64,000 nucleotides of DNA from assembly GCA_009760855.2 (NCBI GenBank), contig WPIO01000034.1, positions 2,001,001 to 2,065,000 of the forward strand. The letters run 5' to 3'. The DNA comes from Cristatella mucedo (taxonomy: Eukaryota > Bryozoa > Phylactolaemata > Cristatellidae). This document shows positions 1 to 13,806 of this stretch, one piece after another (the stretch's first letter is position 1; the number at the start of each line of letters is the position of its first letter). Made by a program: the position numbers and the translations under genes. The notes beneath the pieces were generated by a model. The model saw nothing but the letters and a program-made list of their open reading frames with translations. It was not told the DNA's origin and did not search any database.

Positions 1-258
1 ATTCCATCTGACACTTCAGCTGGCTCATAGCAGCAGTTTATGCGACCTTCGCAGTGAGGTTTACCAGTAGGTAGAAAATTTTGCGACATGTCGCAATTGC
101 CACATGGCATTTATGCCACCCAGCACTGCACTGCATACCCATAAAACAGCGTATGTTATTTTCAAGGTTCTGTCGCTCCCTGTCTAGGTCCTCTTCGTCT
201 CTTTATCTCAACCTTCTTATCTAAATTTTCGAAATCACGATTTTCATGATTTTCACCC
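1..258. other. Unassigned sequence
   Basis: I see no coding region, RNA gene or repeat that I can support in this stretch at the left edge of the window. Confidence 0.5.
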
Positions 259-430
259 GCTTTGCTGACTCAAGTCGCTGTGGTTTGGCCCAGGCGTTAG
301 AGTTTCATAACTTTTAACGACCGAGTCAATGCGGAATGCATTTGAGGACCGAAGTCAAGGATTCGATCCTACCTTACCTGCGATGAGCTTTACAAAACTC
401 CACTGCTCTTAGGGCCATATAAAATGGATG
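259..430 (+). repeat. tRNA-derived SINE, family 1, degraded copy
   Basis: A degraded pol III A-box-like segment (TTTGGCCCAGGCGTTAGAGT) is followed about 60 bp later by a B-box-like segment (CAAGGATTCGATCC). A tail resembling the family-1 copies near 21.8 kb and 60.2 kb follows. The shared phrase GGAATGCATTTGA...CCGA also occurs in the 60.2-kb copy. A cloverleaf cannot be drawn, so this is a SINE rather than a tRNA gene. Confidence 0.45.
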
Positions 431-2865
431 CATACCTTTTGAGTCTCTCTGTCGGTGGTTCTCATAACCGTTCTCAGAATTCGTTGGAAGCTGCACGTCT
501 AGTTCGTGTGCTCTCGAAACCCTCAACTAGCTCCGACAGAGTTCTTGATATATTTTGACTTTCTCGATGTCTAAATAAATATCGCTAAACACCGGCCTTT
601 TTCTTAAAACACGATTAAGTCGAGCCTCGTATTGAATGTTTTGTGTGCTTATCCGCGACGACCTTGTGCGTTTCATAGCTGATAAATTTATATGCTTGCT
701 CGCAAACAGCAGCTACACTCATAGCATATAGCAATTTAGATCTCTGACCAGGCTATCATTTTGTATTTTCAGCCATATCCTATTGTAAAATGGTCCTATT
801 AATCTAAGCTCTGGGCGGAGCTAGGATTCAGTCTCTCTGAAGGTGGCTGAAGTCACACCACCTGACGTCTGACTAGTTTGATCGACATTCGACTCAGAGC
901 CAAGCCAACAGAGGGAGGTAAAACGAGGCAAACTGCTCACGATTTCGCAAAAGAAATTTGCCTTTAAGTTACAGCAATTCGTAGTCATGTGGCTCCTGGC
1001 CCTAAGACCCTAACTACTTAAAGTGGTCGTCAAAAACTATTAGTATCAACCGAATCACTCCGCCGCTTTTGCTCGGAGCTTCAATCGCTCCCTTGAGCGT
1101 AGAATGGTGTCTCGCACTGCTGTCACAATACTTTCACCCCCAGGCCACCATGCTCCTCGCGTGCTACTGCGCGGGGCTGAAGTCAGGAAGGAATCATAAG
1201 AGGGCAGAAGTGAGGAGCTGCAGAAGTCGTGAGTCGGTGAAGGAGTCATATAGATAGTGACTTCATGAAGTCTGTAAGTCGTAGAGGTCGTGAAGTCAGT
1301 AGAAGTCGTGTTTGAAGTAGTGAGTCGTGAAGGTCAGGAGTCGTGAGGAGCAGAAAGTCAAGCTCCTCTCGCGTGCTGCAGCACGCTGAGCGCCTACCTG
1401 TGCGCCTGGCCTTCGCTTTCCTCCGTGCATTCTCGCATCTTGCGACTCAAGCTAAGCGCGCTAGCATCTAGCCACCTTTCCCAAAAACCTCACGCTAAAT
1501 TTCAAATCTTGTAGTGTACGCTGCCGCCCTAGCTCATTTGCTGCAGACATCAGTCATGGATTTGCTTCCAGGTACCTACCACCACAGTGACCTTTACTTT
1601 ATTATTCATGACTGCTGAAATACGCATCTGTGGCGCTCATCGTCTCTAATGATCGATGATTGTAATTCTCATAAGTCATTTTGAGCAATGCATGACTCAG
1701 TTCAGTTACTAGTCACTACTAGCCCTGTGCAAGTGTGTCTTCTCGCATTCTTTATCAAGCTAGTATACTGACACATGTCTCAGACTTGTCTAAACATGAT
1801 TACTGTATAGGTCACGAGCTTCTATTATTGATTCTGTTAGCATAGAGTTGTAAAAGTGCATGGGTGAAATTTATTTTTCTAGGGTGTGCCTTAAAATGGT
1901 ACAGCGTTAGTATTATCTTGCAGTGCAGGTTTGTGGTTCATAGTGGTAGCTAGCTGGACCCAGCGCTGATATTATTCGACTTTCTCTTGCGCTTTCAGCT
2001 TTGTCGTCGTGGTTGGTAAAATGCTACACTTTCTATTCTTTAAAACGCATAGATAACTTTTCAGGTTTTAGATTTAATAGCATATCTTCAGTCCGGTTTA
2101 TTTTGCATCACGTGCCTTGGAGTTACCAGCCTAAACTTAGTAAAAGACATAACAGACTGACTGTAATATATATCAGCAAACATGGCTCGCTCTAAGTAGC
2201 TGAGTAGCATAACGCTTGAAGACAGTGACTTCCATGTAAGTGCTAGCTCTACCTTCTTTCTTTCTACACAAACTTATTTCTTACACCAGACTTTCAGATG
2301 CAATGAGTAATGATACTAATTGCTTTCGCCTACTATTCTCTGACGCTTTAGCTATTAGAATCTAAAATTAATTAGAGAATATTTCGACCGTGGCGTCAAA
2401 ATTTCTGATTCTGTGGATATCACAGAGTATGAGTTTGCCATCTTAGAGAGTTGCTACCTTCTCCAGGTACTTGTCGTCGAATGGATTGCCATAGTCTACA
2501 GCGGTGGCTGACAGTTGAAACTTGTGAATCTGCATAAAATTCTTAGATAAAAAGGAAGCAAGCAGGCGCCTCTGCTACCGCTCGTGGTAGCTCAAATCTG
2601 AATCCGCTCATCTGCGTTCGAGTAGCTCGGAGGATAGCTGCACGCACATCCAGTGGCTTGCCGCTCATCAGCCTCGGACGCTGCTTACACGGAGCTCACC
2701 CGCAGTATTTAACCGGGTCCTCAACGTATGATCGTTGACACCACCTGGACGAGTACACTGTCTGACCGTGTCGCACCTTTGAAAAATACCGAGGTCAGTA
2801 ATGGCTCGCTCAAACGCTGCGAGATTAATACCACAAAAGTTAATATTCAGTTCCAGGCAGTGTGA
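431..2865. other. Gene-poor stretch without recognisable genes
   Basis: Only short open frames in all six frames, with no protein motif I recognise. The one structured part is the imperfect GAAGTCGTGA-type tandem array at about 1,186-1,365, listed separately. Confidence 0.5.
1186..1365. repeat. Imperfect GAAGTCGTGA-type tandem repeat
   Basis: Roughly 10-13-bp motifs (GAAGTCGTGA, GAAGTCAGTA, GAGTCGTGAA, GAAGTCTGTA) recur about a dozen times with substitutions. The array is purine-rich on the plus strand and has no coding potential. Confidence 0.5.
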
Positions 2866-2929
2866 GCATGCATACTAGGTAAAGAAAGACTAGCTAAACT
2901 ATGATGCTGGTCTGTGCGCAATCCAGTAT

Positions 2930-3052
2930 GTGTCTATTTTACTTACTATTCTATTGCGTATCACTTTGCAGCAATGTAAAGCGCCTAGAAGAGAGATTAA
3001 GTTCTCTGAGGCGCTTTATCAGAATGCAATATTATTATTATTATTAATTGTA
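2930..3052 (+). mobile_element. LINE family A (L2/CR1-like), 3'-end fragment
   Basis: This matches the 3' end of the family-A copies at 33.2 and 37.2 kb (on the opposite strand). It contains a GCGCCTAGAAGAGAGATTAA segment, a partner arm TTCTCTGAGGCGCTTTATCA and a terminal (ATT)n tail. It is heavily 5' truncated, as expected of target-primed reverse transcription. Confidence 0.75.
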
Positions 3053-5735
3053 TATTTAATTTGATATGTCTGGATATATATATATCTTTTTCAGATATAG
3101 GGTGGCCTTCTGAGTCCTTTTGAATCGACACTTACGGCAGCCGGTGAAAAATCTTTCCTTGGAGCCATCTGCATTTTGCATTTACTTCCTATCCTGACAG
3201 ATTGGGCTTAGTGTTGATAGAAATCTGACGTGGTAGTTTTGTACGATTTGAGCTCTGGGCATGATTTAGCACAAACTGAGCACTACTTTTCAACATTGCG
3301 AATCTTCTCTGTAATTATTCGAATATTAGTCTGCAAGTGCAAACATTGCAAGGTCCAGAAAAAGTGCCAGTGATTGCGGCAGCTATTTTGCTGTGCAAGT
3401 CTATGCTCAAAGGCTTGCTCAACACATGGCCAATTAAGCAATACCAATACAAAATCGCGTGGCGGCAAAGCAGGTGGTCACAGACATGGCCGCCGTCAAC
3501 CGCTGGCAAACATCTGAGCTTCAGAAGCTGAGGCGTCAGAAGAAAGTAAAAGCATACCTGTTGACTGGTAGCAAAGCTAAAGATTGCGCACTTTCCTGCT
3601 AAACTCAACTGTCATATGGACCGTCGGCTTTTATCAGCAACGGCTGCGTATGCTGCAAATTGACCCCATTCGAAAGGCAAAAGCTGCCACCTTTCATTAT
3701 TTCGAGTGGATCCACTTTTTCCTGCTAAAGCTATCTCTCGGGTCGATTCAAGCTCGCAGCTTGCACGCATCTGGCGTCTGTTGCATTTACAAGTGGACTA
3801 ATTGCGAACACGCGCGAAAACAACGCATCTGACTTAGTGTCAGTGCTCGCCTTGAGCACGCGAGGACCACGCTCTAAAATGTGGTAGCAAGAGCGATAGA
3901 ACTCAGTTTAGCCTCATAAGATTATGCGGTCGATAACGGCGTTTTCCGTTAGTCCAAGTTGCGGGTTTGTATTTTTGACCGATGCGTAAAACTTAGTAGG
4001 TCAGCAGCAGCGCCAAATCTCGATGTCGTGCATTCAAATCCTTATACATGCCCATCAGTAAAGTACCGTTTGTAGAGCGAACTGAATTCCTCCTTGACAG
4101 CCCAGACTGATTCAAGAAAGTACTCGCTCACGCTATGCTGCCGATTAGTCAATGACTACGCTCACGACAGTTCAACGGCATCAGGATCGCATCCTTCGCC
4201 CTAGCCTAACGTATGAAGAGAACGTTGTGAATTCCGAAGACAGTAAGAGTGGTGAAATCGTCGTGGTTTATCTGACCGCGTTATGCTGGTATCAAACCTT
4301 CGCGATCACATGATTGATAAATATTAATGACAGCTCCGATTGTCGCCGATACGATATTTCATGCTGCTATACCGTTAGCCAGTTCCGCTGCTGTATACTG
4401 GCGGTTGGCGAATCCAGTGTCGCTATTATTGCATTGTCGATCGTCGTGGCTTTCTTCGGTGTGATCCGAGAATTGCTGCAGTTTAAAGCTTTTGATAAGC
4501 CGATGAACGCGTCGTTACAGTATTGTGGACGCTATTGAAACTTGCTCAAAGCGAAACTGCAAGTTCTGAGCAATGCTCAGAAGTGCCCTCGGTACCCGCA
4601 CGCAGAAAGTAATCTAGATCCGAAATCCTCAAATTGGATGAGCGACTCGCTCGTCTTCTGGCGACAAAAGTGAGTGGAGCACTGGCAGGCCTGAATAATA
4701 GTTCGGGTAGTTTGGGCTTGTCGCAGCCCGCAGAGCGAGATGACACGCCAGTCCACGGTCCGATCGCAGCCAGGTACGTCTACAATGACGATGCATTGAT
4801 CTGATCTGTCGCGCATTTTGGTTCAGTAAGGATAGCCACGTCCAAAAGTGATTGAGCAATAACATGTTGTAGCAGGCTTAGTGCCTAAAAGCATTAAAAC
4901 CTGCGCTCCAGTACGAAAGAAATGATTAAGCTCATCAGTCATGACTGTGGGAGGGAATCTTCCTTCACTGCGCATGCAGGTCTGCTGCTCCTGTCCCCTG
5001 CTCTCTGCCCCAGAAACCCCTCCTCCATATAATAAACCAGTTTTGAAGTTCTCAGCCACGCACACCTATGGCTCCTCCCTCAGCCAGCGCATGCTTCCAA
5101 CCAGAACAGTCAATTCCAACACCCTTTCGCGAGTCTGACAGTCCCAGTCAGCTTTTTGACGACCTGTAGAGGCACTTTCTGATCTAGATTCTCTGATTGT
5201 CATGTGAGGATAAGTTTCGCTAAGTTTCCCTCTGGCTGATTGATTATGTGAAGCTTCGATATGTTTATGTACGGTAAATTGAAACTGGCTCTAAATTTCT
5301 GTTCAATTTCACGCCAAAAGCTTATCGATTCGATATCACCACACATCTGAAGTAATCTAGAGTACGCCAAGCTAGTTAAATTCTGGAGAGCTATAATTTT
5401 ACCCGCTTCTGTGCTCGGAGCTGAAAACGTGATTTGGCGGAACTAGAAAAGTCCAAATTCAGCCTGATTCTAGTTCGCGTGCCCAAATGGTTGAGATCCG
5501 AGGATCCGTAGATAGATGGAGGCTCACGTTGCAATTAATCGAGGCAGCGAGAGTGCGTGTTTTTACTGGGCAAAGTCGTTTCAACATCATCGGCACGCAT
5601 CTCTCATTGCAGGAATCCTTAGTAGTACAGTCAAGAATTCACTCCAGATTGACCCGCCTTGGCCCAGCTCCAAACGTTAGTGCACTCGTGCTATTCGTCT
5701 GAGATCAAAGCCTGCGATTATATATTTGTACTAGC
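3053..5735. other. Stretch without recognisable genes
   Basis: Short ORFs occur on both strands but none carries a motif, plausible splice context or family resemblance that I can support. Confidence 0.45.
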
Positions 5736-5739
5736 ACCT

Positions 5740-5830
5740 TCGTAGAGAACTTTAATCTCTCGTTTCTAGGCACTTTACATATGCTGCAAAGGGAAGCACG
5801 GTTTGAATGGTTAGTGCACGCATTAGGTGA
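5740..5830 (-). mobile_element. LINE family A, degraded 3' fragment
   Basis: The phrase TCTAGGCACTTTACATATGC followed by TGCAAAGGGAAGCA aligns with the 3' region of minus-oriented family-A copies (compare 37.2 kb). The tail and stem are largely lost. Confidence 0.5.
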
Positions 5831-8271
5831 TCTCTGCCAGTAATTCCACAAGGAGGCCAAATAAGTATTCCACTATAAGCGTTTTCTATAGCGCATTAAA
5901 AGAATAAACAAAGAGGCATATCTGGAGTCAAGAGGGCAGATCAGAAAATGAAGCGGCAGCGCAGGATGGCTGGTTAAGATTATGGAATTTTGTTGCATAA
6001 GAAATTCAGCATCCTTGCTGCTCACGGTCAGCAAGTGGAGCCCAGCTTTGCATCGCGTGGAGAGGACCCGAGAACAAGGTGGCTAAGCTCTGCACCAAGG
6101 TGGAGAAAGTGGGCCAGCAGACACGTGAAACTCAAAAAGCTCTCCGGGTCTCTGCTAGAGATCTAGCCACTGAGAGCCATGCCAAGCCTGCTGTAGCGTC
6201 ACGTGGTAACCCTTGATTCTGAGAAATGATGCTAACTTTACAAATGACTTCGGTCCTGTTTCGCACCTTTTATCAGAAAAGACCAAGCATATTAGCATGA
6301 GGACTCATAGACCCGACGGGAATATTCCCATTGTGAGAGTAGTCGCTAAAACAAAGTTTATCAAATTTCACCCACACATTTTGTCGCTCAGAAGGCATGC
6401 AATTCAACAGTTATTCGTCTCTGTTCGAGAAGCATGACAGATGATGGGATCTAACATCTTAAAGTCCAGGTGACTTTCGATCTACGTAAATGATGATTGC
6501 AAACAAACTTAGCTGTCAGCGAAAAGGGCTGCTGTTCAACGCAGCCTATCGGTCTATCACTCAATATTATCGCAGGCTGGCTGTAAAATAATTTCAAGAG
6601 TTGGTAGTAAAAATGAGAATATTTTTGTTGCTTAAAGTCATCAAATGATTCATGCAATCTAAGCTGTTCGTACTCTCAAGCTCTCGTGCAACAATGCAAA
6701 CCAAAAATAACAATCAAAAGGTAAGCAGCTATTAAAATGTTTTCGCTACCTCAATAAAGACTGCCTTTAGCTGGGCGAAAGCACCAGAAGACGGTCAGCT
6801 GAGGGCGCGATGAGATGATGTTGATCGCTACTCTAATGATGCCTACAGTTTAGTGTGCCGAGGAGACGACGCTACAGATGTTGCAAAACAGTTAGCGTCT
6901 TTGTCTGAAGACTCAAACGCCGAGTACATAATCTAAGGGATATATTCAAAATACTATGCGGCCCCCGATGTTCTTCGAAAAAGTTATCCAATCAAGAGGT
7001 ATTAAAAGTTTGGTAAAAATCATTCCAGAGCTTGCAAAATAAATTATAAACATTTACTAGATTATGAGCCTAGGCCTCAGCCAGCCAATTGGCATTGTGT
7101 ACCTGGAAATTAATCAGTGTCATGTCGCAGTTATTGTTGAGAGCTACTCATCTCGCCTTATTATAGCCTCATTTAATTAAGCGACTATGGGAAGAAAGCA
7201 ATAGATCAGCAGACGACTCGATCCGTTTGGGCTAAATGGTGCTGCTCGGTGGAAACATGAGTCTAATAAACTGGCGTGGTTTGTTGCCAATGCGTTTGAA
7301 GAGTCATAGTGAATAGCTAAAGGGAGAGCAGAATTTCTGGATGTGGATGGAGAAAATGAATCTGCCAACTTAACGGAAGTATCCTGGTGGCGAGTCCTGA
7401 CAGAGCGTGACTGTTGCCGAGATCAGTCGCTCAATGATCACTCACGCAGCCCGCTGCAGAAACTTCGATCAGTTCGCATGATTGTGAACCACCGTGGCTG
7501 CACCATCGGTCAGCAAGCGTTGGAGCTGATGGTAATTCGCTCAAACCTGGGAGTCAACGATTGACGAGCTGATCATGATTGCTGAAAGCCTCACTCTCCG
7601 ATGGTAATCGTGGAGCCTCGTCACACAGTATGCTATGCAGCCTTACTCAGCTGCACGTGTACACGGCCTGCCGTTTCGATTTAAAGTGACCCTCAAAATG
7701 CACGCACGGTGCAGACTCAGAATGCATCCATGACGAGTCATTTCCTCCTGTCCACATTGCTTTCTCTCTGTTTCCTCTTTCTTTGCATTCGATTCATTAA
7801 ATAGAAGAGGTTTGCTCCTGTAGAACAAAGAAGAATAATATCTACAAGATTTAAAATCCGGAGAAAACATTGATGCTATAAAGGTCCACTGTTGTTCAAG
7901 TCTTTTCTGGTGCATTAACATACCATATGTACCAAATCAAGTTTAGTTTACAAAGTGTCAGATGCGGCCGGCAGATGCCCAGTCTGAAAGTGATAGTAAG
8001 ATATGATGGCAGCTGTATGCCAGCTACAAGTAGGTATTTTCTAAGCCATCGACATTAAAGAGATCTGGACACGCGTTGACCGTCACCCGAAGCTGAGTTC
8101 CGCTGCAAAGCGATCATGTGCTGTTGACGTTTCGTATTTAAGCAATGTTCTGGTAGTTTTTCCATAGCAGAATAGCATCAGCAGTACTGGTGACTTCAGT
8201 TTGGTACGACATAAACAACTAACAAGGGACCAATTTTGAATCTTCTAATACAATTATGTTGCAAAAGCAAA
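5831..8271. other. Stretch without recognisable genes
   Basis: Nothing beyond short unrecognised ORFs is visible. The longest, on the minus strand at 7,643-7,921, has no family motif. Confidence 0.45.
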
Positions 8272-8405
8272 ATAATAATGATACATTTATTACTCCTACC
8301 CTCAGCGAACTAAATCTCTTTTCGAGACTTTACATTTGCTGCAAAGGCTTGCACGATCGAATGAAAGTCAGTGGTAGCATGCTCAATAAACAACGAGCAT
8401 AACAT
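8272..8405 (-). mobile_element. LINE family A, degraded 3' fragment
   Basis: Reading on the minus strand, a family-A 3' end is recognisable: an (ATT)n-like tail, CTAAATCTCTTTTCGAGACT in place of the stem, then the TTTACATTTGCTGCAAAGG phrase and later GTGGTAGCATGC. It is diverged from the cleaner copies at 33 and 37 kb. Confidence 0.6.
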
Positions 8406-11400
8406 GGTCGAGGGGTGTCATGCCCGAGGGACAGCACGCTAAGATACTTGCCAGGAGGCGGCATGCATTCCCGCGTGAAGGACGAGATCACGTGGACCCA
8501 CTAGCGCCCGATGATGGACCAAATTACCGTCGTCTAACGCGTGGGCAGCATGCTACCTACATTTGGCAATTGAAAACCTGCTACCGCCATTGTGGAATAA
8601 TGGTCTGCACGTTTTCTTAATCAGACGTCGATTATTCTACTGTCAGACCCAATATGCTCAATTATATCAGCACTTGAGTAAAGCGCATCGGAGAACTCAA
8701 TCCTCCGAGGTGCTTGTATCAGATCGCAAAGGGAGTAGAAAGTTCGAGTGAAAACTGGCGCTCAGCGGGCCCATCACGGTTGATGTTATGGACTGTAACC
8801 GTATTCTTCATCATGACGATTGCTCAGCTACAGCATTTACGGAAGCTTTTCAAAGGCTTCCAATTTACAGAGATAACCATATATACCTGTGCTTGTTGAT
8901 TATTATTGCTCGAATACTCATAGCCACTAATTAAGATTTTTAAATAAATATCACCGTGTCCAAATATTCGGTTACTAAATTCTGTATAGTTTACATCTTT
9001 TAATGATGCATACCATACATATTTAAGACCACTGAATTTAGCGTCCAAGAAATATCTCGATAACTTGGTACATTCAGCTCGAGCATTGGCATCTAAAGAG
9101 ATATCGACTGGTATCTCTGAAGTTGCATACTTTCTAAGAATAATTTTCTTTAGTGATGATATTCAACTCACTGCAAATAGCAGTACAAACTACAAGAGTT
9201 AATCACCAGAAATGTATAGCGTGCAGACAGCTTTCAAAATCTCCACAACAACCATTAGCTTAGATGAGCATTTAATAGCAGCAAAACACAGAGATACAGG
9301 GCCGCGCTTGACGATGCCTGAACAATCCAGATCGCACTTAATCGTGCACGAGTAAAGCACTCAAAAATACTAAAACTACGAGCTCATTCGGGTATTGCTG
9401 ACAGCTGGGGGAACACACGCGTCTTTTACGTCTGGAGACTATAATGACGCCGATCATACTCGCCAGTTGACCCAGAAGACGAAGGGAGCCAGTCCGGTCG
9501 CATATTACTGGCGACTAAATCACCGTCAGATAATCTCAATTTAGAGGAGCTAGGAACGTCGAGCGAGCCCACTGGAAGCTGAGGCGGCGTAGCGGTGCGC
9601 GAGCACAGTTGAGGGAGCAAAGAGATCAAAACAAGTCAGAGACAGGTGCTGATGCAAGCGATTGATGAGTGGCCTGCAGTCACGAGGCAGGCACTTGGAT
9701 GGGAACAGGTGAAGCTTCTCGCGAGTATGTGCGTAAGTCATTCGTCCTGAATGGATGCAGGGAATGGCGTAATCTAGACGAGTCGTCGACGCAAGCACAC
9801 GCTTAGCGGCCGTACTATTGTCAAAGCCCGAGTTTTGCAATGCTCCTCTGATTAATTTAGCCCGACAAGGCAGTAACGGTGGCAACGTGCTCCTCCAATG
9901 AAAAAGTTGCGTTGGAACAGCACGCCCAGATTACGTTCATTTTTAACGATGCTAGATGAGGCCTTCGAGCGTGAGGGTCTTCCAGCTGTTGGGGCGGGCG
10001 TGCTATACGTCATGAGGCCCATGTATACATGAAGCTATAGAGACGAGATGCGCATGGACACTATGCCTTCTTTAACTGAGTCTACGATATGTTATCAATG
10101 TACGATTCTTTATCAATTAGTATCTTTTTACTGAAGGCACAAAGCTGAGATTGTGCGGTTGAGCTTCTTTCCATTAGGTTATTTAATCGCACCCTAGTGC
10201 AATTGAGTATCGTCACACCTGGATGGACTTTTCGAAATGAGTAGATCGCAGAAAAAGCCTTGCTCTTGGCAAAATCGTCTGGAATGAAAGGTCACGAACA
10301 TGTACGGTCCACTGGACCTTAGAACCACCGGGCTGTTGTTGCTGCAGTACTTAGCTAGCATCAGGTCCCTCGTCGAAGTGCCGTCATAAACCGTTAGATC
10401 TCCGTTGCTTTTGCAGTCCCTAAAGAAATAAAAACGTACTTATTCCATGTCAGCTTGCCTTCAGATCTACGCAAGACGTGCACCTAGCGCCCCTAGCACG
10501 TGACGCCGTGCAGAGACGAAGAGGCTTCGCCCAAACATATGCCAAGCATTACGTGGTTAGTTCCGATGGGCGTGGCCAGGTTTCCTTTATTGCATTTGAA
10601 TGAAAATATCTTTCCTCCCTCATAGCCTTGCGAGAGACGACATATGAGATAGGCGAAGTATGTGCTTCCGCGTTGACCTCTTGCGCTACGATGCTCAACG
10701 ATTGATACGCTAATCGGGCGTACCCTTTTTGTTCGCGTTATCAAGACAGCTGGTAAGCTGATGAGCGAATCCGTGCGGAAAGGTACTTTGTATTTCCACA
10801 ACTTTGGACTTGGCACTTAAACATGCAGGCCGGACAGACCGGTGTAGGGCTCTTGAAAACGCTTACAGCTTCCCTATTTAGGCTGCATAGATTTTATATT
10901 TGCGAATCGCAGGCATAGGTATGGGCTAAAATTGCTACCTTTCGGGACAGATACTTTTATTTCTGCAAGAAAGCCTTAAGATTCAATCTATACTTTACCG
11001 GTCGCTAGGCGGAAATGACTTAAATCTGTTAAGGGCTATAAAACAAATTCACCACTAGAATCATCTATCTCAATGTGACATGTATATTCTAGAGAGATTT
11101 TGGCTGCTTTTGGTAATCGACTCAGAAGCGCTCGCATTATGGAAATATAATCCTTTATAGAAACCTCCTCTTCTCGCTTTAAATTTTCCGTTATCTGAAG
11201 CCTACAGAGTCTTTTATTCAGGCCGAGCAGTAAAGTTTTGTAGCAATTAAGGACTGTCTGCTTGTTGATTTTGTCTTTCATTGGTGCAATAAGAATGCGG
11301 CAGAACTCAAAAAATCTTGATAGCATTAAAAATGCCGAAATAAATACTACGAAGCAGCTCTCGTTTTTTGTGCAAGGTCATAGAGTCTTAAGAAGAGATC

Positions 11401-11889
11401 CAATAGAACTATTGCTGAGCGATGGACCTCCAAGCAAGCTCCTGCAGCTGCTGCTGCGATTGAGCCTTGTGATACAGCAATTAATTGGATTTACATACGA
11501 GTGGCAATACCTCGGAGCAGTTTAAGGTGGCACACTGTTAATAGGAGGGAGAATGATGAATTTACGATGGCGTCAATACAAAACCACAAACAAGCTTCAC
11601 GCCACGAGAGATGAGCGGATATCACGCATTCGATGGCATAGATTACATACTTGCTCACCAAAGCTGAATGCCACATGGCATTCAACGAGCGTCCTGCTTT
11701 TATTCACTAACATTCCTCGAAAGTGTTAAGCGATGGAAAAAAGAATAGTAGGCAGAATTATTTACACATGCCCTGCATATTTCCAAAATCTATTCATGTT
11801 TAACAAGTTTTACAGCCTTTCATTAAATACTAGCTGTTAAAGATTGATTTATAGGAAGAAAAAAGAAGCTGAATCTCTCGAGTGCAGAT
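8406..11889. other. Stretch without assigned genes, two unassigned minus ORFs
   Basis: Two minus-strand open frames, 9,550-9,885 (111 codons) and 10,493-10,816 (107 codons), are longer than their surroundings. They lie downstream of the CUB gene in its direction of transcription. Neither matches a family I know, and I could not confirm splice-phase continuity with the CUB gene, so they are not called as exons. Confidence 0.35.
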
Positions 11890-12735
11890 GAATGACCAAT
11901 CTAGGCTTTCACGTCTATGCAGATGACACTCAGTTGAATTTTTGCTTGTATTCCTGCCGGCCCTCTAGCACCTCAAATTCTCTCAACTTCCTTCGTGCAT
12001 GTATTGATGACCTCAGCACATGTATGGCAGCAAACTTTCTAAAATTGAATAATGATTAAGCCAACATACTAGTCATGGCCAAACCAAGTGTGATTCAGAA
12101 ATTGGAAAGGCTGACGCTCAATCATCACTGCCAGCATATCTCCTGTTGAATCTGCTCAAAATCTAGGTATCATGTTCCAAAGTGACCTTTCATTAGACAA
12201 CCACATCAGCTTCGCAGTCAAGTCTGCCTACTTTCACCTACACAACATTGCTAAAATTTGGGCTTATTTAAAGAGGGATACCACATCTAAATTGACCCAT
12301 GCATTTTTGACATCCCATTTTGACTTATGTAACTCAATTCTGTCTACTGGCGTGTCCGCTCAGGCGCTTACAGCTGGTGCAAAAATCTGAAGCTAGCTCC
12401 GAAAGCCTGGAACTCCCTACCGACTTGTGTCACGACATCCCCTGACTTGTCCACAATCAACAAAAGTAAAAACGCATCTGCTTATGGCAGCATTTCATTG
12501 GTCCGGAGATTCGTCCTTCATGTGTTTATGCGTGCTGACAAAGTGCTTGCTACCACTAACCTTACTTTCATGCTGACCCTGTACAGGCCACCCCTACAAT
12601 GTTAGTCTTGCTGTTTATTTGGCATGCTATCACTAACCATTCTACCGTGCTTCCTTTGCAGAAAATGGAAAGCACCTAGAAAGAGATTGAGCTCTCTGAT
12701 GGTGCTATATCAAATGCATTATTATTATTATAAAC
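11890..12735 (+). mobile_element. LINE family A, reverse-transcriptase remnant to 3' end
   Basis: Starting near 11,905 the plus strand reads GFHVYADDTQLNF, which contains the catalytic YADD box of a non-LTR reverse transcriptase. Frameshifted and stop-containing matches to the downstream region follow (APKAWNSLPTCV near 12,400). The 3' stem AAAGCACCTAGAAAGAGATT and an (ATT)n tail close it at about 12,735. The copy is dead, with multiple frame breaks. The YADD context and the 3' domain resemble the L2/CR1 group; assignment to that clade is from recall, not a search. Confidence 0.85.
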
Positions 12736-12739
12736 GTTT

Positions 12740-13670
12740 AATGTAGACATAGATTGATTCGGAGTAGTATTTATTGTATACGACAATTGTTGCAAGCATT
12801 GCTTATGTTAGTTTCTTTCTCTATACTTTTAGCTGAACGCAGTTTACGGAACGATCGTATATATTGCATAGAGAACCCAGGTAGATTTTGCACTAGAAAT
12901 TGCGTAAGTAAGTGTATTTAGCGAATTAACTTCTACAATTTTAGTATCACTCGTACTTCCTCAGTGGTACGGTGCTCGCACTTTGAGATACGGATCGTCG
13001 GTCAAGGTCCTACGTAAAGCAGTGCTTTAAGCAGATCCGTGAGCATTGGTGGGATTTATATTTGGGCTTTTATGCTGCTGTATAGATGAGGCTACTAAAT
13101 AGATGATACTAGATGATACTAGATAGATGATACTATAGATAAGGCTACTAAATGAGCTCATTTCTACTCCGTTTGAATTTCTTGCGGTAATATTTTCTTA
13201 ATTGCATCATACTAAAATCACCACCCGCGGCCAATGTCACCACGACCAAATGGCGATTCGGCATGACTCTTGCCTTTTGTTTCGGAGGTGTCGTGTTTAA
13301 CCACCACTAACTAGCAATCCTACTTTCTATCGCCCTTAAATAGCCTTGATGTTTTAGCACTCATAAATCCCACGGACTGTTTATCTAAGCACACATATAC
13401 AAGATATAGTTTATGTATGTTTGGGTATATGTGTATATGCTGTGTATATTTATACTACAGTATATACAACTGCACGTTTAGCGTATAAAGGTGCGCATAT
13501 ACAGATATTTACTCGATGCAGTAAATTTCCACATATTTGCAAGAACGAGTCAAGAACGTGGGTTACTTAGCATGATACTGCACGTGATTCACTGATGTTT
13601 GCTCGCCAGCGGTTGCAAACATTTCTCGAGGAGTAGGTGCAGGCTCATTTAGTTTGACTGGGCGTTCTAA
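12740..13670. other. Stretch without recognisable genes
   Basis: No coding region is supported. A short imperfect duplication of an AGATGATACT-containing segment occurs at about 13,085-13,155, flanked by two copies of GGCTACTAAAT. Confidence 0.45.
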
Positions 13671-13671
13671 T

Positions 13672-13806
<135 letters not shown>

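Noticed and set aside
3895-3990. Additional tRNA-derived SINE
   Set aside because: Only a vague B-box-like GCGGGTTTGTATTTTTGACC is present, without a matching A box or tail.
9550-10816. Two ~110-codon minus frames as 3' exons of the CUB gene
   Set aside because: They lie in the right direction but have no CUB-like cysteine pattern or convincing splice-phase match to exon 5.
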